DNA from: Methanosarcina sp. UBA5
GTDB lineage: Archaea; Halobacteriota; Methanosarcinia; Methanosarcinales; Methanosarcinaceae
Assembly (NCBI RefSeq): GCF_002505485.1
Contig: NZ_DAVG01000121.1
Location: 28,124 to 92,123 of the forward strand
Length of the DNA: 64,000 nt
Direction: 5' to 3'
Positions within the stretch are counted from its first letter, which is position 1. Each line of letters begins with the position of its first letter. Below the pieces are notes generated by a model, which made no database searches, was not told where the DNA came from, and was given only the letters and a program-made list of their open reading frames with translations. Below are positions 1 to 8,530 of this stretch, piece after piece. The translations under genes were made by a program, and so were the position numbers.

Positions 1-147
1 AGCCATAGGAGGGCAGAAGAGCTTTCGGAAGGCAAAATCAGGCAGCACCGACTTTGGCAGTGTCGCTGTAAACCCAAGAATCGCTCCCCCGTGATATGTG
101 CTCATCATGGTGGGATCGCTTGTCAGAACGATTTTTTTGCCCTGCAT
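1..147 (-). CDS. N-terminal fragment of a conserved archaeal protein, cut by the window edge
   Basis: The reading frame opens with ATG at 147 and runs off the left edge, giving the first 49 residues. The start has a Shine-Dalgarno-like AAGGTGG about 8 nt upstream and a TATA-like stretch near 192-208, so a real promoter and start seem likely. The fragment begins MQGKKIVLTSDPTMM and carries a STYHGGAILGF motif. It resembles the N-termini of some archaeal radical SAM/B12-binding-type proteins, but the cluster motif is outside the window, so no function is assigned. The frame is not merely a shadow, because the other strand has no coding character here. Confidence 0.5.
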   Translation of the reverse strand, partial: MQGKKIVLTSDPTMMSTYHGGAILGFTATLPKSVLPDFAFRKLFCPPMA

Positions 148-583
148 TCTAAAGCCACCTTTTTTTATCGCGAAATCCAAAGTGGGATAAAGCATTATTT
201 TTTATATGTTTCGATTTCTGAAATCACTGATTGCTTCATAAAAACCATCATCTCAAAGAGTAATATACGCATACCTCTCCAAGTGATAATTTAAAAGTGG
301 AAAAAATTAATAAATGCAACTTCCTGAATTATATACACTTATGACCATGTTTCTATATTTAGAATTTTTGATTTTTGTTTCAAAAATCAAAAGTGTTTTT
401 GTCAAGTCTAGGATAAATTTTCTAGTTGAAAATCAGTAATCGTCCTTCCGTCATAGAATTGACAGATCCCTTTAGGTATCTTATATAGGAAAACAGGAAC
501 TCAGAAGAAAACACTAGATGTTATGAACATTCAAAAGATAATCAAACATAAAAGTTTAAGTATAAATGAATTTTGAGACAGAT
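148..583. other. Intergenic region between two minus-strand genes
   Basis: No convincing gene is seen in these 436 bases. The stretch is AT-rich. It holds the probable TATA box of the left-edge gene (about 192-208) and one perfect hairpin at 366-392. Confidence 0.5.
366..392. terminator. Perfect AT-rich hairpin, possible bidirectional terminator
   Basis: TTTTGATTTTTG and CAAAAATCAAAA form a perfect 12-bp stem with a 3-nt loop. T-runs follow on the plus strand. It lies about 190 nt beyond the stop of the minus-strand gene at 584-1051. The terminator role is inferred. The very low GC content makes the stem weak. Confidence 0.35.
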
Positions 584-1051
584 TCAACGATAGATCGCTA
601 TCATCACCATCAAAGTAGATACTATCACGTATAAAGTTCCAGGTATAAAATGAGCCCAAAAATCCGAACGAATTGAGAGTTCTCTTTGTATACTCTCCTC
701 ATCAGCGAAAAAAGAGTCAGAATATTTGTGCAGAAAAGCTTCATAAATTCTGAAGTAGCCGAATTCAAAAAATGAACCAATACTGATTAAGGCAACGTTT
801 AAAATGCCGCTAATTGTCATATCAAGCCGGATGTCAACTGACCCAAGGAGAATAAATAAAATTGCGAAGTGTAACAACGGTATAATGAATAAAATAATCC
901 ATCCTGCTAATAAGCGTTTAATATTGTGAGACTTTCTCTTCCAGGCGCTGTATGTGTCCCACGGCTGATATGTTTCATGGGAGCGAGCTATTATCAAAGA
1001 GAAATATATCGCAAAGAAATACAAAAACAAATTTTGTGCGGTTGGTGACAT
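584..1051 (-). CDS. Hypothetical four-helix membrane protein
   Basis: The 155-residue protein is not recognised as a named family. Hydrophobicity shows four likely membrane segments: residues about 7-22 (LFLYFFAIYFSLIIA), 46-70, 79-100 and 131-154. A charged loop after helix 1 is rich in Arg, Lys and His, and a longer polar loop lies between helices 3 and 4. There is no signal peptide separate from helix 1. It stands alone between the left-edge gene and the TauE-type exporter, on the same strand as both but about 140 nt from the latter, so an operon is not clear. Its composition is AT-rich like the surrounding DNA. A small integral membrane protein of unknown role is all that can be said. Confidence 0.6.
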   Translation of the reverse strand: MSPTAQNLFLYFFAIYFSLIIARSHETYQPWDTYSAWKRKSHNIKRLLAGWIILFIIPLLHFAILFILLGSVDIRLDMTISGILNVALISIGSFFEFGYFRIYEAFLHKYSDSFFADEESIQRELSIRSDFWAHFIPGTLYVIVSTLMVMIAIYR

Positions 1052-1187
1052 ATTCTTCTGATTTTAATTCAGTCTCAAAGCACTAATTGTCGAAATGAGG
1101 CATTAACATTATTTAATAACGGTAAAAAGCCATGAAACGGATTTAGTTTTCCGGGCAAGAATTAATCTGATATATTTATAGTTCAGG

Positions 1188-1904
1188 TTATGGGTTAAAT
1201 AGCATATAAACCCCAACCACGCAAAGGAGAATAGCCACATATTTTTGAAAAACTTCTTTTTTCATTTTCTTGATAAAGCGGTTTGCTGCATAAGTTCCAA
1301 ATATCATGGCAAGCCCCATTAAGAATCCAAGATTAATAGTGTTTGGAGGTAGATTCACAAGTTTGCCATACACGAGGATTTTAGTTATGTGCATTACGGT
1401 TGCGGTTGCAGCTTCACTTGCTATATAAGCTATCGGGGGCAAGCCAAAGGAAAGAAATATTGCAGCTCCAATCGGCCCGGCACTTCCTGCAAGCCCGGAC
1501 AGAAAGCCGGTTACTGCCCCGCCGAGAACAAGCGTTTTATCATTCGGGTTGAATTTTAATATCCTAAAATATCTTAAAATTACAAATAAGATTAAAGCAG
1601 CACCTATTACCCTTGTTACCGTGTTTTTTGAGCTAATTGAAAATCCGAAAGCCCCAAGTGCGGATAATGGAACCGCCGTTATAGAAAATAAGAAAACTTT
1701 CTTCCATTCAATCTGGTTTAACCCAAATGCCATCCTTGACAGGTTGCCGATCAATTGCGCAATGGTAAGTACCGGAACCGCAAGCTCTGCACCTGCGTAC
1801 AAAGTTAGCACAGGCAGAAGCAAAAGCGCGCCGCCAAAGCCGGCAGCACCCGAAATTAATGCGGCAGTAAAGCTTGATAATATTAAAATTGCATACATTT
1901 CCAT
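1188..1904 (-). CDS. TSUP/TauE-SafE family membrane transporter
   Basis: The 238-residue protein has the glycine-rich first repeat of the TauE/SafE (TSUP) family, with SGAAGFGGALLLLPVL near residues 18-33, and a second half-repeat with GGAVTGFLSGLAGSAGPIGA near residues 127-146. About eight hydrophobic helices fill the length, and 238 aa is normal for the family. Members export sulfite, sulfoacetate or other organosulfur anions, or move sulfur compounds inward. The substrate here cannot be read from sequence. The ATG at 1904 has only a weak AGGAAT upstream. A fluoride-responsive operon lies on the opposite strand about 120 nt away, so the two are divergently arranged, but no shared regulation is visible. 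Confidence 0.85.
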   Translation of the reverse strand: MEMYAILILSSFTAALISGAAGFGGALLLLPVLTLYAGAELAVPVLTIAQLIGNLSRMAFGLNQIEWKKVFLFSITAVPLSALGAFGFSISSKNTVTRVIGAALILFVILRYFRILKFNPNDKTLVLGGAVTGFLSGLAGSAGPIGAAIFLSFGLPPIAYIASEAATATVMHITKILVYGKLVNLPPNTINLGFLMGLAMIFGTYAANRFIKKMKKEVFQKYVAILLCVVGVYMLFNP

Positions 1905-2036
1905 TAATGAGATTCCTTTTGCAAATTCATCTTATCTTCTTTTGTGATGTGATGTTCATAGTCTGAGATCTTGACTTTTTTGTATTCACTCTTATATTTG
2001 CGTAATTTATTTATTTAATGGCAGGAAAAAGGTATC

Positions 2037-2098
2037 CTATAGGTGATGAAGTCCGCCTGGACTCTTCAGTCTAAACCGCTTACGCTAATGACTTCTAC
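2037..2098 (+). promoter_or_regulatory. Fluoride riboswitch (crcB motif)
   Basis: The leader of crcB contains the hallmark pieces of the fluoride aptamer in order: GGTGATGAAGTCCGCC, then AAACCGC, then TAATGACTTCTAC. GAAGTC pairs with GACTTC to form the long-range stem, and GGTG can pair with CGCC as the pseudoknot. A small extra hairpin (GACT-CTTC-AGTC) sits between the pseudoknot strand and the AAACC segment. The aptamer ends about 22 nt before the GTG start of a fluoride channel gene, which is the expected context. With so little sequence between the aptamer and the start, control of translation initiation is more likely than a terminator. Confidence 0.93.
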
Positions 2099-2119
2099 AT
2101 CAATTATTGAGGTTTTAAT

Positions 2120-2509
2120 GTGTATACTATTTTATTGGTAGGTATAGGCGGCTTTATAGGTGCTATTTTAAGGTATATATTAGGTGGATGGATACAGAAC
2201 GGTTTTGTCAATTTCCCAGTAGGTACGCTATTTATAAACACTACTGGCAGTTTTTTTATAGGCTTAATAATGTATCTATCTGAATACCAAGACCTGTTTA
2301 GTGATGAAACCAGGATATTTTTGACAATTGGCGTACTAGGCGGCTATACAACATTATCAACATTTGGCTATGAATCCTTCAGATTACTTGATGACTCTAA
2401 ATTTGCATTAATGGCGATTAATGTAGTATCGACAGTATTATTGTCCATGTTGGCTGTATATTTAGGTAAGATTGTAGCGCTGAGATTTGGCACTTATTTA
2501 TTCAGGTGA
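2120..2509 (+). CDS. crcB: Fluoride ion channel CrcB/FluC
   Basis: This 129-residue membrane protein belongs to the CrcB/Fluc family, which forms dual-topology dimeric channels that let fluoride leave the cell. The family signatures are present: GIGGFIGAILRY at the N-terminus, the NTTGSFFIG motif of helix 2 (about residues 40-48), and GGYTTLSTFGYE of helix 3 (about residues 74-85) with the Phe-box and polar track residues. Four hydrophobic helices and a 129-aa length are typical. The start is GTG at 2120. The overlapping ATG at 2118 is out of frame and closes after a few codons. A fluoride aptamer directly upstream and an overlapping DUF190 gene downstream confirm the context. Confidence 0.95.
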   Translation: MYTILLVGIGGFIGAILRYILGGWIQNGFVNFPVGTLFINTTGSFFIGLIMYLSEYQDLFSDETRIFLTIGVLGGYTTLSTFGYESFRLLDDSKFALMAINVVSTVLLSMLAVYLGKIVALRFGTYLFR

Positions 2510-2553
2510 ATCAAATGAAAACGGATCAAGTTGACATTATTGAGGGGAGTCAA

Positions 2554-2895
2554 ATGAAGAGGGAATCTACAGCCATATTGCTAAGAATATTTATAGGAGA
2601 ATCTGACCGGTACAAAGGCAAGCCATTATATATGCATATTGTTGAAATGCTAAAGGCAGAAGGTATAGCCGGAGCAACCGTTTTCAGGGGTATAACAGGT
2701 TTTGGAAAACAAAGCCTCATTCATACAACTTCTATACTACGTTTATCAACTGATTTGCCAATAGTTATTGAAGTCGCTGATCTCGAAGAGAATATTGACA
2801 GAGTCAGACCAAAGCTGGACGAGATCATTAATAAGGGATTGATTACAGAAGAAAAAGTTAAAATTGTATTTTATGACAGTGATAAAGATAAATAA
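2554..2895 (+). CDS. DUF190 family protein, CrcB-associated
   Basis: This is a small soluble protein of the DUF190 family (COG1993, PII-like alpha/beta fold), which often sits beside crcB. Diagnostic segments are LLRIFIGESDRYKGKPLY near the start and GIAGATVFRGITGFGK in the middle. A longer frame opens with GTG at 2506, overlapping the crcB stop, and adds 16 residues. The ATG at 2554 is preferred because GAGGGGAG sits 5-12 nt before it and because family members normally begin just before the LRIFIGE strand. The resulting 113-aa length is usual. It is co-transcribed with crcB and so lies under the fluoride switch. Its biochemical role in fluoride tolerance is not known. Confidence 0.85.
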   Translation: MKRESTAILLRIFIGESDRYKGKPLYMHIVEMLKAEGIAGATVFRGITGFGKQSLIHTTSILRLSTDLPIVIEVADLEENIDRVRPKLDEIINKGLITEEKVKIVFYDSDKDK

Positions 2896-3736
2896 GTACC
2901 CATTATCAATGAATTCTACTCCTATTATTGGAATTTCCATAATTCTTTTTCACATTTCGGATATTCAAGCAACATATTAACGTTAGTCTAATATTCTCCT
3001 GGTCAGCGTTTGAATACTGATAGGTTGCTACGCATGTCTCATTTGGCTTTTCTACCCTCTCAATCTTCGTATGCAGATAACTACAAAAATTGAGATCAGT
3101 GTCAGAACGTTCTTATAAGAAATAAGCCATGCTGATACTGATTTCTACAATCCTATATTTCGTTTTTGAGTCCTGATCACCTTAATTTATTCTTTATCCT
3201 GTGTAAAACAATTCGGCAAGTTTATTATATTTGGATACATAGATTAAATTATGACTTTCTTGCCTCCGGATTATGGGTCTGTTAGTTATATTCCTCTGGA
3301 CATAGCCTTTAGGGATGCTATTTTTATCGGGATCTTTAGCGTTGTTTTGTTCTTTGTTCTGGTCCTCTCTGTGCGTCATAGTGTTCGGATAGCACAGAAC
3401 CGTTAAGTATCTTCTCACACGCGTATTTTTTCTTTATTTTCCCTTTAGAAGGCTTAAAGTAGCTTAGTTTCGGTTTCCGTTCTTGAGTTTTTCTGTGATA
3501 AGTAAGCCGATAGACCAGAGTAAGCCCACAAAAACATTTGACTTTTTGACATGCTGACTCTGACAATTAATACTAATAGGCTTCGATATCACTCCTCGTC
3601 TTAGAAAATAATTTATTCCTTTTTCTCGGGTTCATTATTTTTTCTCGATTCAGGACACTTAGTTCTTTTATTTTCAAATTATCAGAAATTATAATATAGT
3701 TGGAAATAAAATTAGAATTAGGGGAATTAGGGAAAC
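2896..3736. other. 840-bp region without a recognised gene
   Basis: Two short overlapping minus-strand frames (3194-3418 and 3336-3566) encode very basic, unfamiliar peptides in different frames. Read together they could be remnants of one frameshifted gene, but there is no recognisable motif and no good ribosome binding site. The last 80 bases are AT-rich and carry the probable promoter of the copper ATPase gene. Confidence 0.4.
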
Positions 3737-6034
3737 ATGAAGGCTGAAGAAAAAGGAGTGGACACCAGTATTTCTAAAACTCGGGAAAACGAGCTCTCAC
3801 CTCACGATGAAAAACATAATTCTAAAAGGAAAATGTCAGGAAATTCCCACAAATCTCACGAAGAAAGCGGGAGTAAATATACCGAGAATATGGTGCATCA
3901 GAGTCATCCCGAAGGCCAAACGATGCATATTGCAGAGAAATCGGGAAAATATGAACAGCATGAAGAAATGAGACATGTAAAAATAGAACATAAAGACCAT
4001 GAACAGCATGGCGAAATGAAGCACAAAGGAATGGAACATGAAGGCCATGAGGCGACGGGTGGAAAAGGGCATGGTAATCATCATACCCGCATGCTTGAAG
4101 ATTTCAGAAGGAGATTTATTGTTTCTTTCGTGTTAACTTTCCCGGTTTTGCTGCTTTCGCCTACGATTCAGGACTTTTTCAACTTTGAACTCCGCGTTCC
4201 AAGTGCGGATTATATAACCTTTTTGCTTTCGTCGGTCGTTTATTTCTACGGTGGGTACCCATTTCTTAAGGGGATTAAAGAAGAGCTTTCTGAAAAGTCG
4301 CCTGGCATGATGACCCTTATAGCCATTGCAATCAGCGTGGCCTATTTTTACAGCTCGGCTGTGGTTTTCGGGCTGCATGGGGAGGTTTTTTTCTGGGAGC
4401 TTGTAACCCTTATCGATGTAATGCTGCTCGGGCACTGGCTGGAGATGCGTTCTGTAATGGGAGCTTCAAGAGCCCTTGAGGAGCTGGTAAAGATCATGCC
4501 TTCGATTGCCCACCTGAAGAAAAATGGTGAAGTTGTGGATATTGAGGTTGATCAACTAAAAGTAGGGGACAAGGTTCTAATCAAGCCCGGAGAAAAGGTG
4601 CCTGTGGACGGGACTGTTATGGAAGGGACGAGCAGCGTCAACGAATCCATGCTTACCGGGGAGTCGAAGCCTGTCACGAAAAAACCGGAAAATGAAGTTA
4701 TTGGCGGCTCAATTAACGGGGAAGCGGCTTTTGTCGTCAGGGTAGAAAAAACCGGAAAAGATACCTATCTCAACCAGGTTGTCGAACTTGTCAGGGCTGC
4801 CCAGGAAAGCAAATCAAAAACCCAGGATCTGGCAAACCGCGCTGCTATGTATCTTACAATCATAGCTCTGACTGTCGGAGCTCTCACTTTTGCTCTCTGG
4901 ATTCTTTTCGGCCACCAGCTTGTCTTTGCACTGGAAAGGGCAGTCACTGTAATGGTTATTACCTGTCCGCATGCCCTTGGGCTTGCAATTCCTCTGGTAG
5001 TTGCAGTTTCAACATCCATTGCTGCAAAATCCGGGCTTCTCATCAGGGATAGGCAGGCTTTTGAAAGAGCACGCAATCTTCAGGCTATCATTTTTGACAA
5101 AACCGGTACACTTACTGAAGGACGGTTTGGGGTTACGGATGTAGTGTCTCTTTCAGACGAGGAAATCAGGCCCAGGAAAGATAATGAAAGAATCTTAAGC
5201 CTTGCAGCTTCCCTGGAAGCCAATTCGGAACATCCCATTGCAATGGGAATCCTGGAAAGTGCACGGGAAAAAGGACTGCAAACTCAATTAGTGGAAGAAT
5301 TCAGTTCAATTCCAGGAAAGGGGGTACGGGGCCTGGTGGAAGGAAAGAAATTCCTTGTTGTGAGCCCTGGATACCTTGAAGAGAACGGAATAGTTCTAAA
5401 AAACCAAAAGATTGAAGAAATCGAAGCGCAGGGAAAGACAGTCGTATTCCTACTTGAGGAAGACAGAGTACTTGGAGCCGTTGCACTTGCTGATATTGTC
5501 AGGAAGGAGTCCAGGGAAGCTATCTCAAAACTTAAAAGCATGGGAATTAAATGCCTCATGCTTACAGGAGATAATCGCTATGTGGCAGCCTGGGTATCCC
5601 GAGAACTGGAGCTTGACGACTATTTCGCAGAAGTCCTTCCTCATGAGAAAGCCGAGAAGGTCAAAGAAGTTCAGGCGCAGTACATCACAGGCATGGTTGG
5701 AGACGGAGTGAACGATGCGCCTGCTCTGGCTCAGGCTGATGTCGGGATAGCCATAGGAGCAGGTACGGACGTTGCGATCGAGACCGCTGATATAGTCCTG
5801 GTAAAAAACGATCCCAGGGATGTGGTTAATATAATCGGGCTTTCTAAGAAAACTTACTCCAAGATGTTTCAAAATCTCCTCTGGGCAACAGGATACAACG
5901 TTTTTGCCATTCCTCTTGCAGCCGGGGTACTCTATGGATACGGAATCTTACTGAGCCCTGCTATGGGTGCCGTGTTAATGAGCTTGAGTACCGTGATTGT
6001 AGCAATAAATGCTAAAACTTTAAAGATGGGGTGA
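3737..6034 (+). CDS. copB: Copper-translocating P1B-type ATPase, CopB-like (CPH motif)
   Basis: This 765-residue P-type ATPase pumps copper or silver ions out across the membrane. Residues 1-120 form a His- and Met-rich soluble tail (many H-E, G-H and HGE repeats), not a CXXC metal-binding domain. The membrane motif is C-P-H at 410-412 (ITCPHALGLA), the mark of the CopB/P1B-3 subgroup, unlike the CPC of CopA. The catalytic motifs are complete: TGE at about 307, the phosphorylated Asp454 in DKTGTLT, SEHP in the nucleotide domain and GDGVNDAPA near 655. The start has AGGGAAAC just upstream. A 35-aa membrane peptide follows after 4 nt. Substrate, Cu(+) versus Cu(2+), is inferred from the family only. 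Confidence 0.93.
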   Translation: MKAEEKGVDTSISKTRENELSPHDEKHNSKRKMSGNSHKSHEESGSKYTENMVHQSHPEGQTMHIAEKSGKYEQHEEMRHVKIEHKDHEQHGEMKHKGMEHEGHEATGGKGHGNHHTRMLEDFRRRFIVSFVLTFPVLLLSPTIQDFFNFELRVPSADYITFLLSSVVYFYGGYPFLKGIKEELSEKSPGMMTLIAIAISVAYFYSSAVVFGLHGEVFFWELVTLIDVMLLGHWLEMRSVMGASRALEELVKIMPSIAHLKKNGEVVDIEVDQLKVGDKVLIKPGEKVPVDGTVMEGTSSVNESMLTGESKPVTKKPENEVIGGSINGEAAFVVRVEKTGKDTYLNQVVELVRAAQESKSKTQDLANRAAMYLTIIALTVGALTFALWILFGHQLVFALERAVTVMVITCPHALGLAIPLVVAVSTSIAAKSGLLIRDRQAFERARNLQAIIFDKTGTLTEGRFGVTDVVSLSDEEIRPRKDNERILSLAASLEANSEHPIAMGILESAREKGLQTQLVEEFSSIPGKGVRGLVEGKKFLVVSPGYLEENGIVLKNQKIEEIEAQGKTVVFLLEEDRVLGAVALADIVRKESREAISKLKSMGIKCLMLTGDNRYVAAWVSRELELDDYFAEVLPHEKAEKVKEVQAQYITGMVGDGVNDAPALAQADVGIAIGAGTDVAIETADIVLVKNDPRDVVNIIGLSKKTYSKMFQNLLWATGYNVFAIPLAAGVLYGYGILLSPAMGAVLMSLSTVIVAINAKTLKMG

Positions 6035-6038
6035 TTTA

Positions 6039-6146
6039 ATGATAGGAATATTTCACAGTATAAACAAGATAATTGCTTTAGCTACACTGGCTTCTGTAGC
6101 AATTGGATTTATTTCCAGGTTTATGGGAAAGAAAAGGAAAAGATAA
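6039..6146 (+). CDS. 35-aa single-helix membrane peptide behind copB
   Basis: The frame starts at ATG 6039, four bases after the copB stop, and encodes 35 residues. A strong GGGGTGAT ribosome binding site, which itself includes the copB stop codon, precedes the start by 3 nt and argues for real, coupled translation. The peptide opens MIGIFHSINKIIALATLASV, continues as one hydrophobic helix, and ends in a strongly basic tail (GKKRKR), so an N-out or N-in helix anchored by a cytosolic basic tail is likely. It is too short for default gene finding. Partnership with the ATPase, like other small subunits of P-type pumps, is inference from position only. Confidence 0.65.
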   Translation: MIGIFHSINKIIALATLASVAIGFISRFMGKKRKR

Positions 6147-6406
6147 ATGTAAAGTTGTAAATCCGAAAACCCACTGAAAGTTGCTGGAAAGGGATTTACT
6201 CAAGAAATGAGCCGCTAGAAGCATGTCGCTTTTACTTTCCAGTTTCTTTATAACACTCTGGTAAAATACGGGTTCAAACATTTATCTTTTTTATTTAATT
6301 TATTCTTTTAATTTAAAATGTGAAATTTAGTTTAGAATCTGTGATTTAAATCTATCTCCAGAAGTCTTTACCTAGGTGATGAACTTCTTTGAGCTGGGTT
6401 TCCAAT

Positions 6407-7747
6407 TCAGTACTTTATCTGTTCCTCAAAATGCCTGAGCCGGAAGTTAAGCAAAAAGACGGTGTAAATTACCAGGCATGCAATGAGGAAAGAAGTTCCG
6501 GCAAGCATTTCGTATAAAAGACCGCCAAGGATAAGTCCGGTGATGCTGGCAAGGCCTCCGAAACTGCTTGCAATGCCCTGTATCGTGCCCTGATACTTTC
6601 TTCCTGCAACTTTTGATAAAAGGGAGAGAAAGGAAGGCCACATAAGCCCGTCTCCAAGCGCGAAAAATCCTGCTGCAAGGTAGGTCAGGAAAAGATTTCC
6701 AGGGATGAGAAGCAGAAAATTCGTACCGAGCATCAAGCTTCCGAAGATTATAAGGGCTGCATCCGAATATTTTCTTGAAACCCTGGGAAGTACAGTACTC
6801 TGTACGATTATCAAAAGCCCACTCAACACCGTAAAATAAACGCCCATTTCCGCAATGCTCCAGTTGAGAGTCGAAATTGCGTGCAGAGGAAAAGCTGTGT
6901 AGAATACATTGTAACCAAGATCGATTAGAAAGTACAGGCCCAGCATATAGGGGATATATGGAAGTCTCAAGACCTCCCTGAAGTCAGGTTTATTTATCTC
7001 CGTCGTGGTTATGCATTCCCTGATCTCATAACCTAAAATTTTCCGTATATTCTCAGCTTCTTCAGGCCCTTCAAGGGTGCACTCTTTACTTTCGGGAACA
7101 TAAAATATGATCAGCAATGTTCCAATAATTGAGATTACTATTGCTCCCAGAACAGGAGCTACGTCCCCATATTCTGTTACGCTCAATACTCCGGCAAGGG
7201 CAGGCCCAGCTATAAACCCCAGGTTCTCGGAAATCGACATCTTCCCGAAGTTCCGGCTCCTATCCCATTCTGTAGTAATATCGGTCAGATAAGCATTAGC
7301 TACCGATACATTTCCCCCGGTCAGCCCGTCAAGAGCTCTGGCGAAAAATAGCACTACAAGGGGCAGGGTAACGGTAAAAGTTCCCAAAACTGTGGAATTA
7401 ATTTTAAAAAGACTTATTACCGGAAGAAACAGAGCCCCAAGGAAGATAATCCATGAGAGCAGAGTCCCTAGCTGGCTTAAAAACAGGATCTTTTTACGGC
7501 CGTAAGTATCAGACCACCTGCCCAGAATAGGGGCTCCTATTAGCTGAAAAGCCGGATACATCGAACTTGCCAGCCCGTAAATGAAAGCGTTCCCTCCAAG
7601 TCGGTTAACCAGGAAAACCAGAAACGGGAGTACAATGCTGAACCCGAGCGTGCCTATGAAATTTACAGCAAGAATTGGAAGGAGGGAAATATTTCCTCCG
7701 TTACGAAGATTTGGATTGTTTTTCTGGCCTTTGTTTTCCTTTTCCAT
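6407..7747 (-). CDS. MFS transporter, drug-efflux type
   Basis: This 446-residue membrane protein of the major facilitator superfamily has twelve probable helices. The motif A loop between helices 2 and 3 is clear (GRWSDTYGRKKIL, residues about 75-88). The arrangement resembles the TetA/DHA1 group of proton-driven multidrug exporters. A hydrophilic central loop follows helix 6 (about residues 220-260). The first 20 residues are polar and Asn/Lys-rich. The substrate is unknown. The gene stands alone, with the convergent copB operon downstream and a small zinc-ribbon membrane protein upstream on the same strand after about 95 nt. Confidence 0.85.
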   Translation of the reverse strand: MEKENKGQKNNPNLRNGGNISLLPILAVNFIGTLGFSIVLPFLVFLVNRLGGNAFIYGLASSMYPAFQLIGAPILGRWSDTYGRKKILFLSQLGTLLSWIIFLGALFLPVISLFKINSTVLGTFTVTLPLVVLFFARALDGLTGGNVSVANAYLTDITTEWDRSRNFGKMSISENLGFIAGPALAGVLSVTEYGDVAPVLGAIVISIIGTLLIIFYVPESKECTLEGPEEAENIRKILGYEIRECITTTEINKPDFREVLRLPYIPYMLGLYFLIDLGYNVFYTAFPLHAISTLNWSIAEMGVYFTVLSGLLIIVQSTVLPRVSRKYSDAALIIFGSLMLGTNFLLLIPGNLFLTYLAAGFFALGDGLMWPSFLSLLSKVAGRKYQGTIQGIASSFGGLASITGLILGGLLYEMLAGTSFLIACLVIYTVFLLNFRLRHFEEQIKY

Positions 7748-7841
7748 CTTTCCTCAGAGTTCGTTTTCGGAAATTTTTTTCCAGGACTTAAGGTTTCCCT
7801 CTCCTTTTCATATATCCAGTGTATCAGCTTTCAGATAACAG

Positions 7842-8192
7842 CTATTTCTTAAGGATAGTTTCCTCTTTAATTCTCAGAATATCAGCCCAGGCCCGTTTCC
7901 CACACCTCGGGCACCTGAGGTACTTTTTATTCACACCATTGGGGCTGATGAAATCTTCAAGCGTTGAAACCTCGAACACTTCGCCGCATCCGGGACAGAG
8001 ATAGGTAAAATTTTTTGCGTGCCATACTACAAGCAGGACAAGCCCCCCGGTTATTATTGTGAGCCAGAGATACCAGTAGTCCGGAAGCAGGAAAAAAGAT
8101 GATATCATGATTACTGCTATGAACGCAAAAAGTACCTGAGCTATTCCGTACCAATCGCTTCGCGTGATTTCCCAATACCTGTCTCTGTTCAT
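7842..8192 (-). CDS. Small membrane protein with C-terminal zinc ribbon
   Basis: The protein has two adjacent hydrophobic segments in its first half (GIAQVLFAFIAVIMISSFFLL and WYLWLTIITGGLVLLVVW) and then a zinc-ribbon-like region with CPGC and CPRC pairs about 25 residues apart. This layout fits a membrane-anchored zinc-binding protein of unknown role. The frame opens at 8228, but the ATG at 8192 (MNRDRYWEI) is preferred because GGGGGTGGG sits just upstream and the outer ATG lacks any ribosome binding site. That gives 116 residues. Its stop lies about 95 nt before the MFS gene, and the two may be co-transcribed. No enzyme motif is visible. Confidence 0.7.
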   Translation of the reverse strand: MNRDRYWEITRSDWYGIAQVLFAFIAVIMISSFFLLPDYWYLWLTIITGGLVLLVVWHAKNFTYLCPGCGEVFEVSTLEDFISPNGVNKKYLRCPRCGKRAWADILRIKEETILKK

Positions 8193-8358
8193 AGCCCACC
8201 CCCCGATTCTGCTTCTTTTGTGTTCCATTATCGAATAATTTATACTGGAAAATAGGATTTGCAGTTATTTAACAGTATTTTTGCCCTTTCTATTTGGGTT
8301 AAAGCATGGAAAAATCTTTTTAAGCCGTAAAATACCTTAAAAAATTTGGTATGAGACG

Positions 8359-8490
8359 GTAAAAGTTAGAAAAGGAGGAAAGTTGCCTGCGACCTGAAGT
8401 ATAAGGATTCGAGTTGAGATTAGTCCTGAAAGCCCGTTTATTGAACTGCCTGTTCAGCAAAAAAGTAAAGAAATTCTGATAAAGCCCAGT
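8359..8490 (+). pseudogene. Possible frameshifted gene remnant
   Basis: Two adjacent plus-strand frames read like protein: VKVRKGGKLPAT from 8359, then after a stop and frame change RIRVEISPESPFIELPV and QQKSKEILIKP. An AAAGGAGGAAAG stretch is inside it. The family is not recognised. The call rests only on the protein-like composition on both sides of one frameshift and could be chance. Confidence 0.25.
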
Positions 8491-8530
8491 TATTTCTTTT
8501 CATTCTTTTCGTTCATTCGTTTCTTTTCAT

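Noticed and set aside
91..294. Short plus-strand frame at the left edge
   Set aside because: It overlaps the minus-strand partial gene and has no ribosome binding site or recognisable motif.
3194..3566. Two overlapping minus-strand frames encoding basic peptides
   Set aside because: No motif, no good start signal, and different frames. At most a decayed gene, so mentioned only in the intergenic note.
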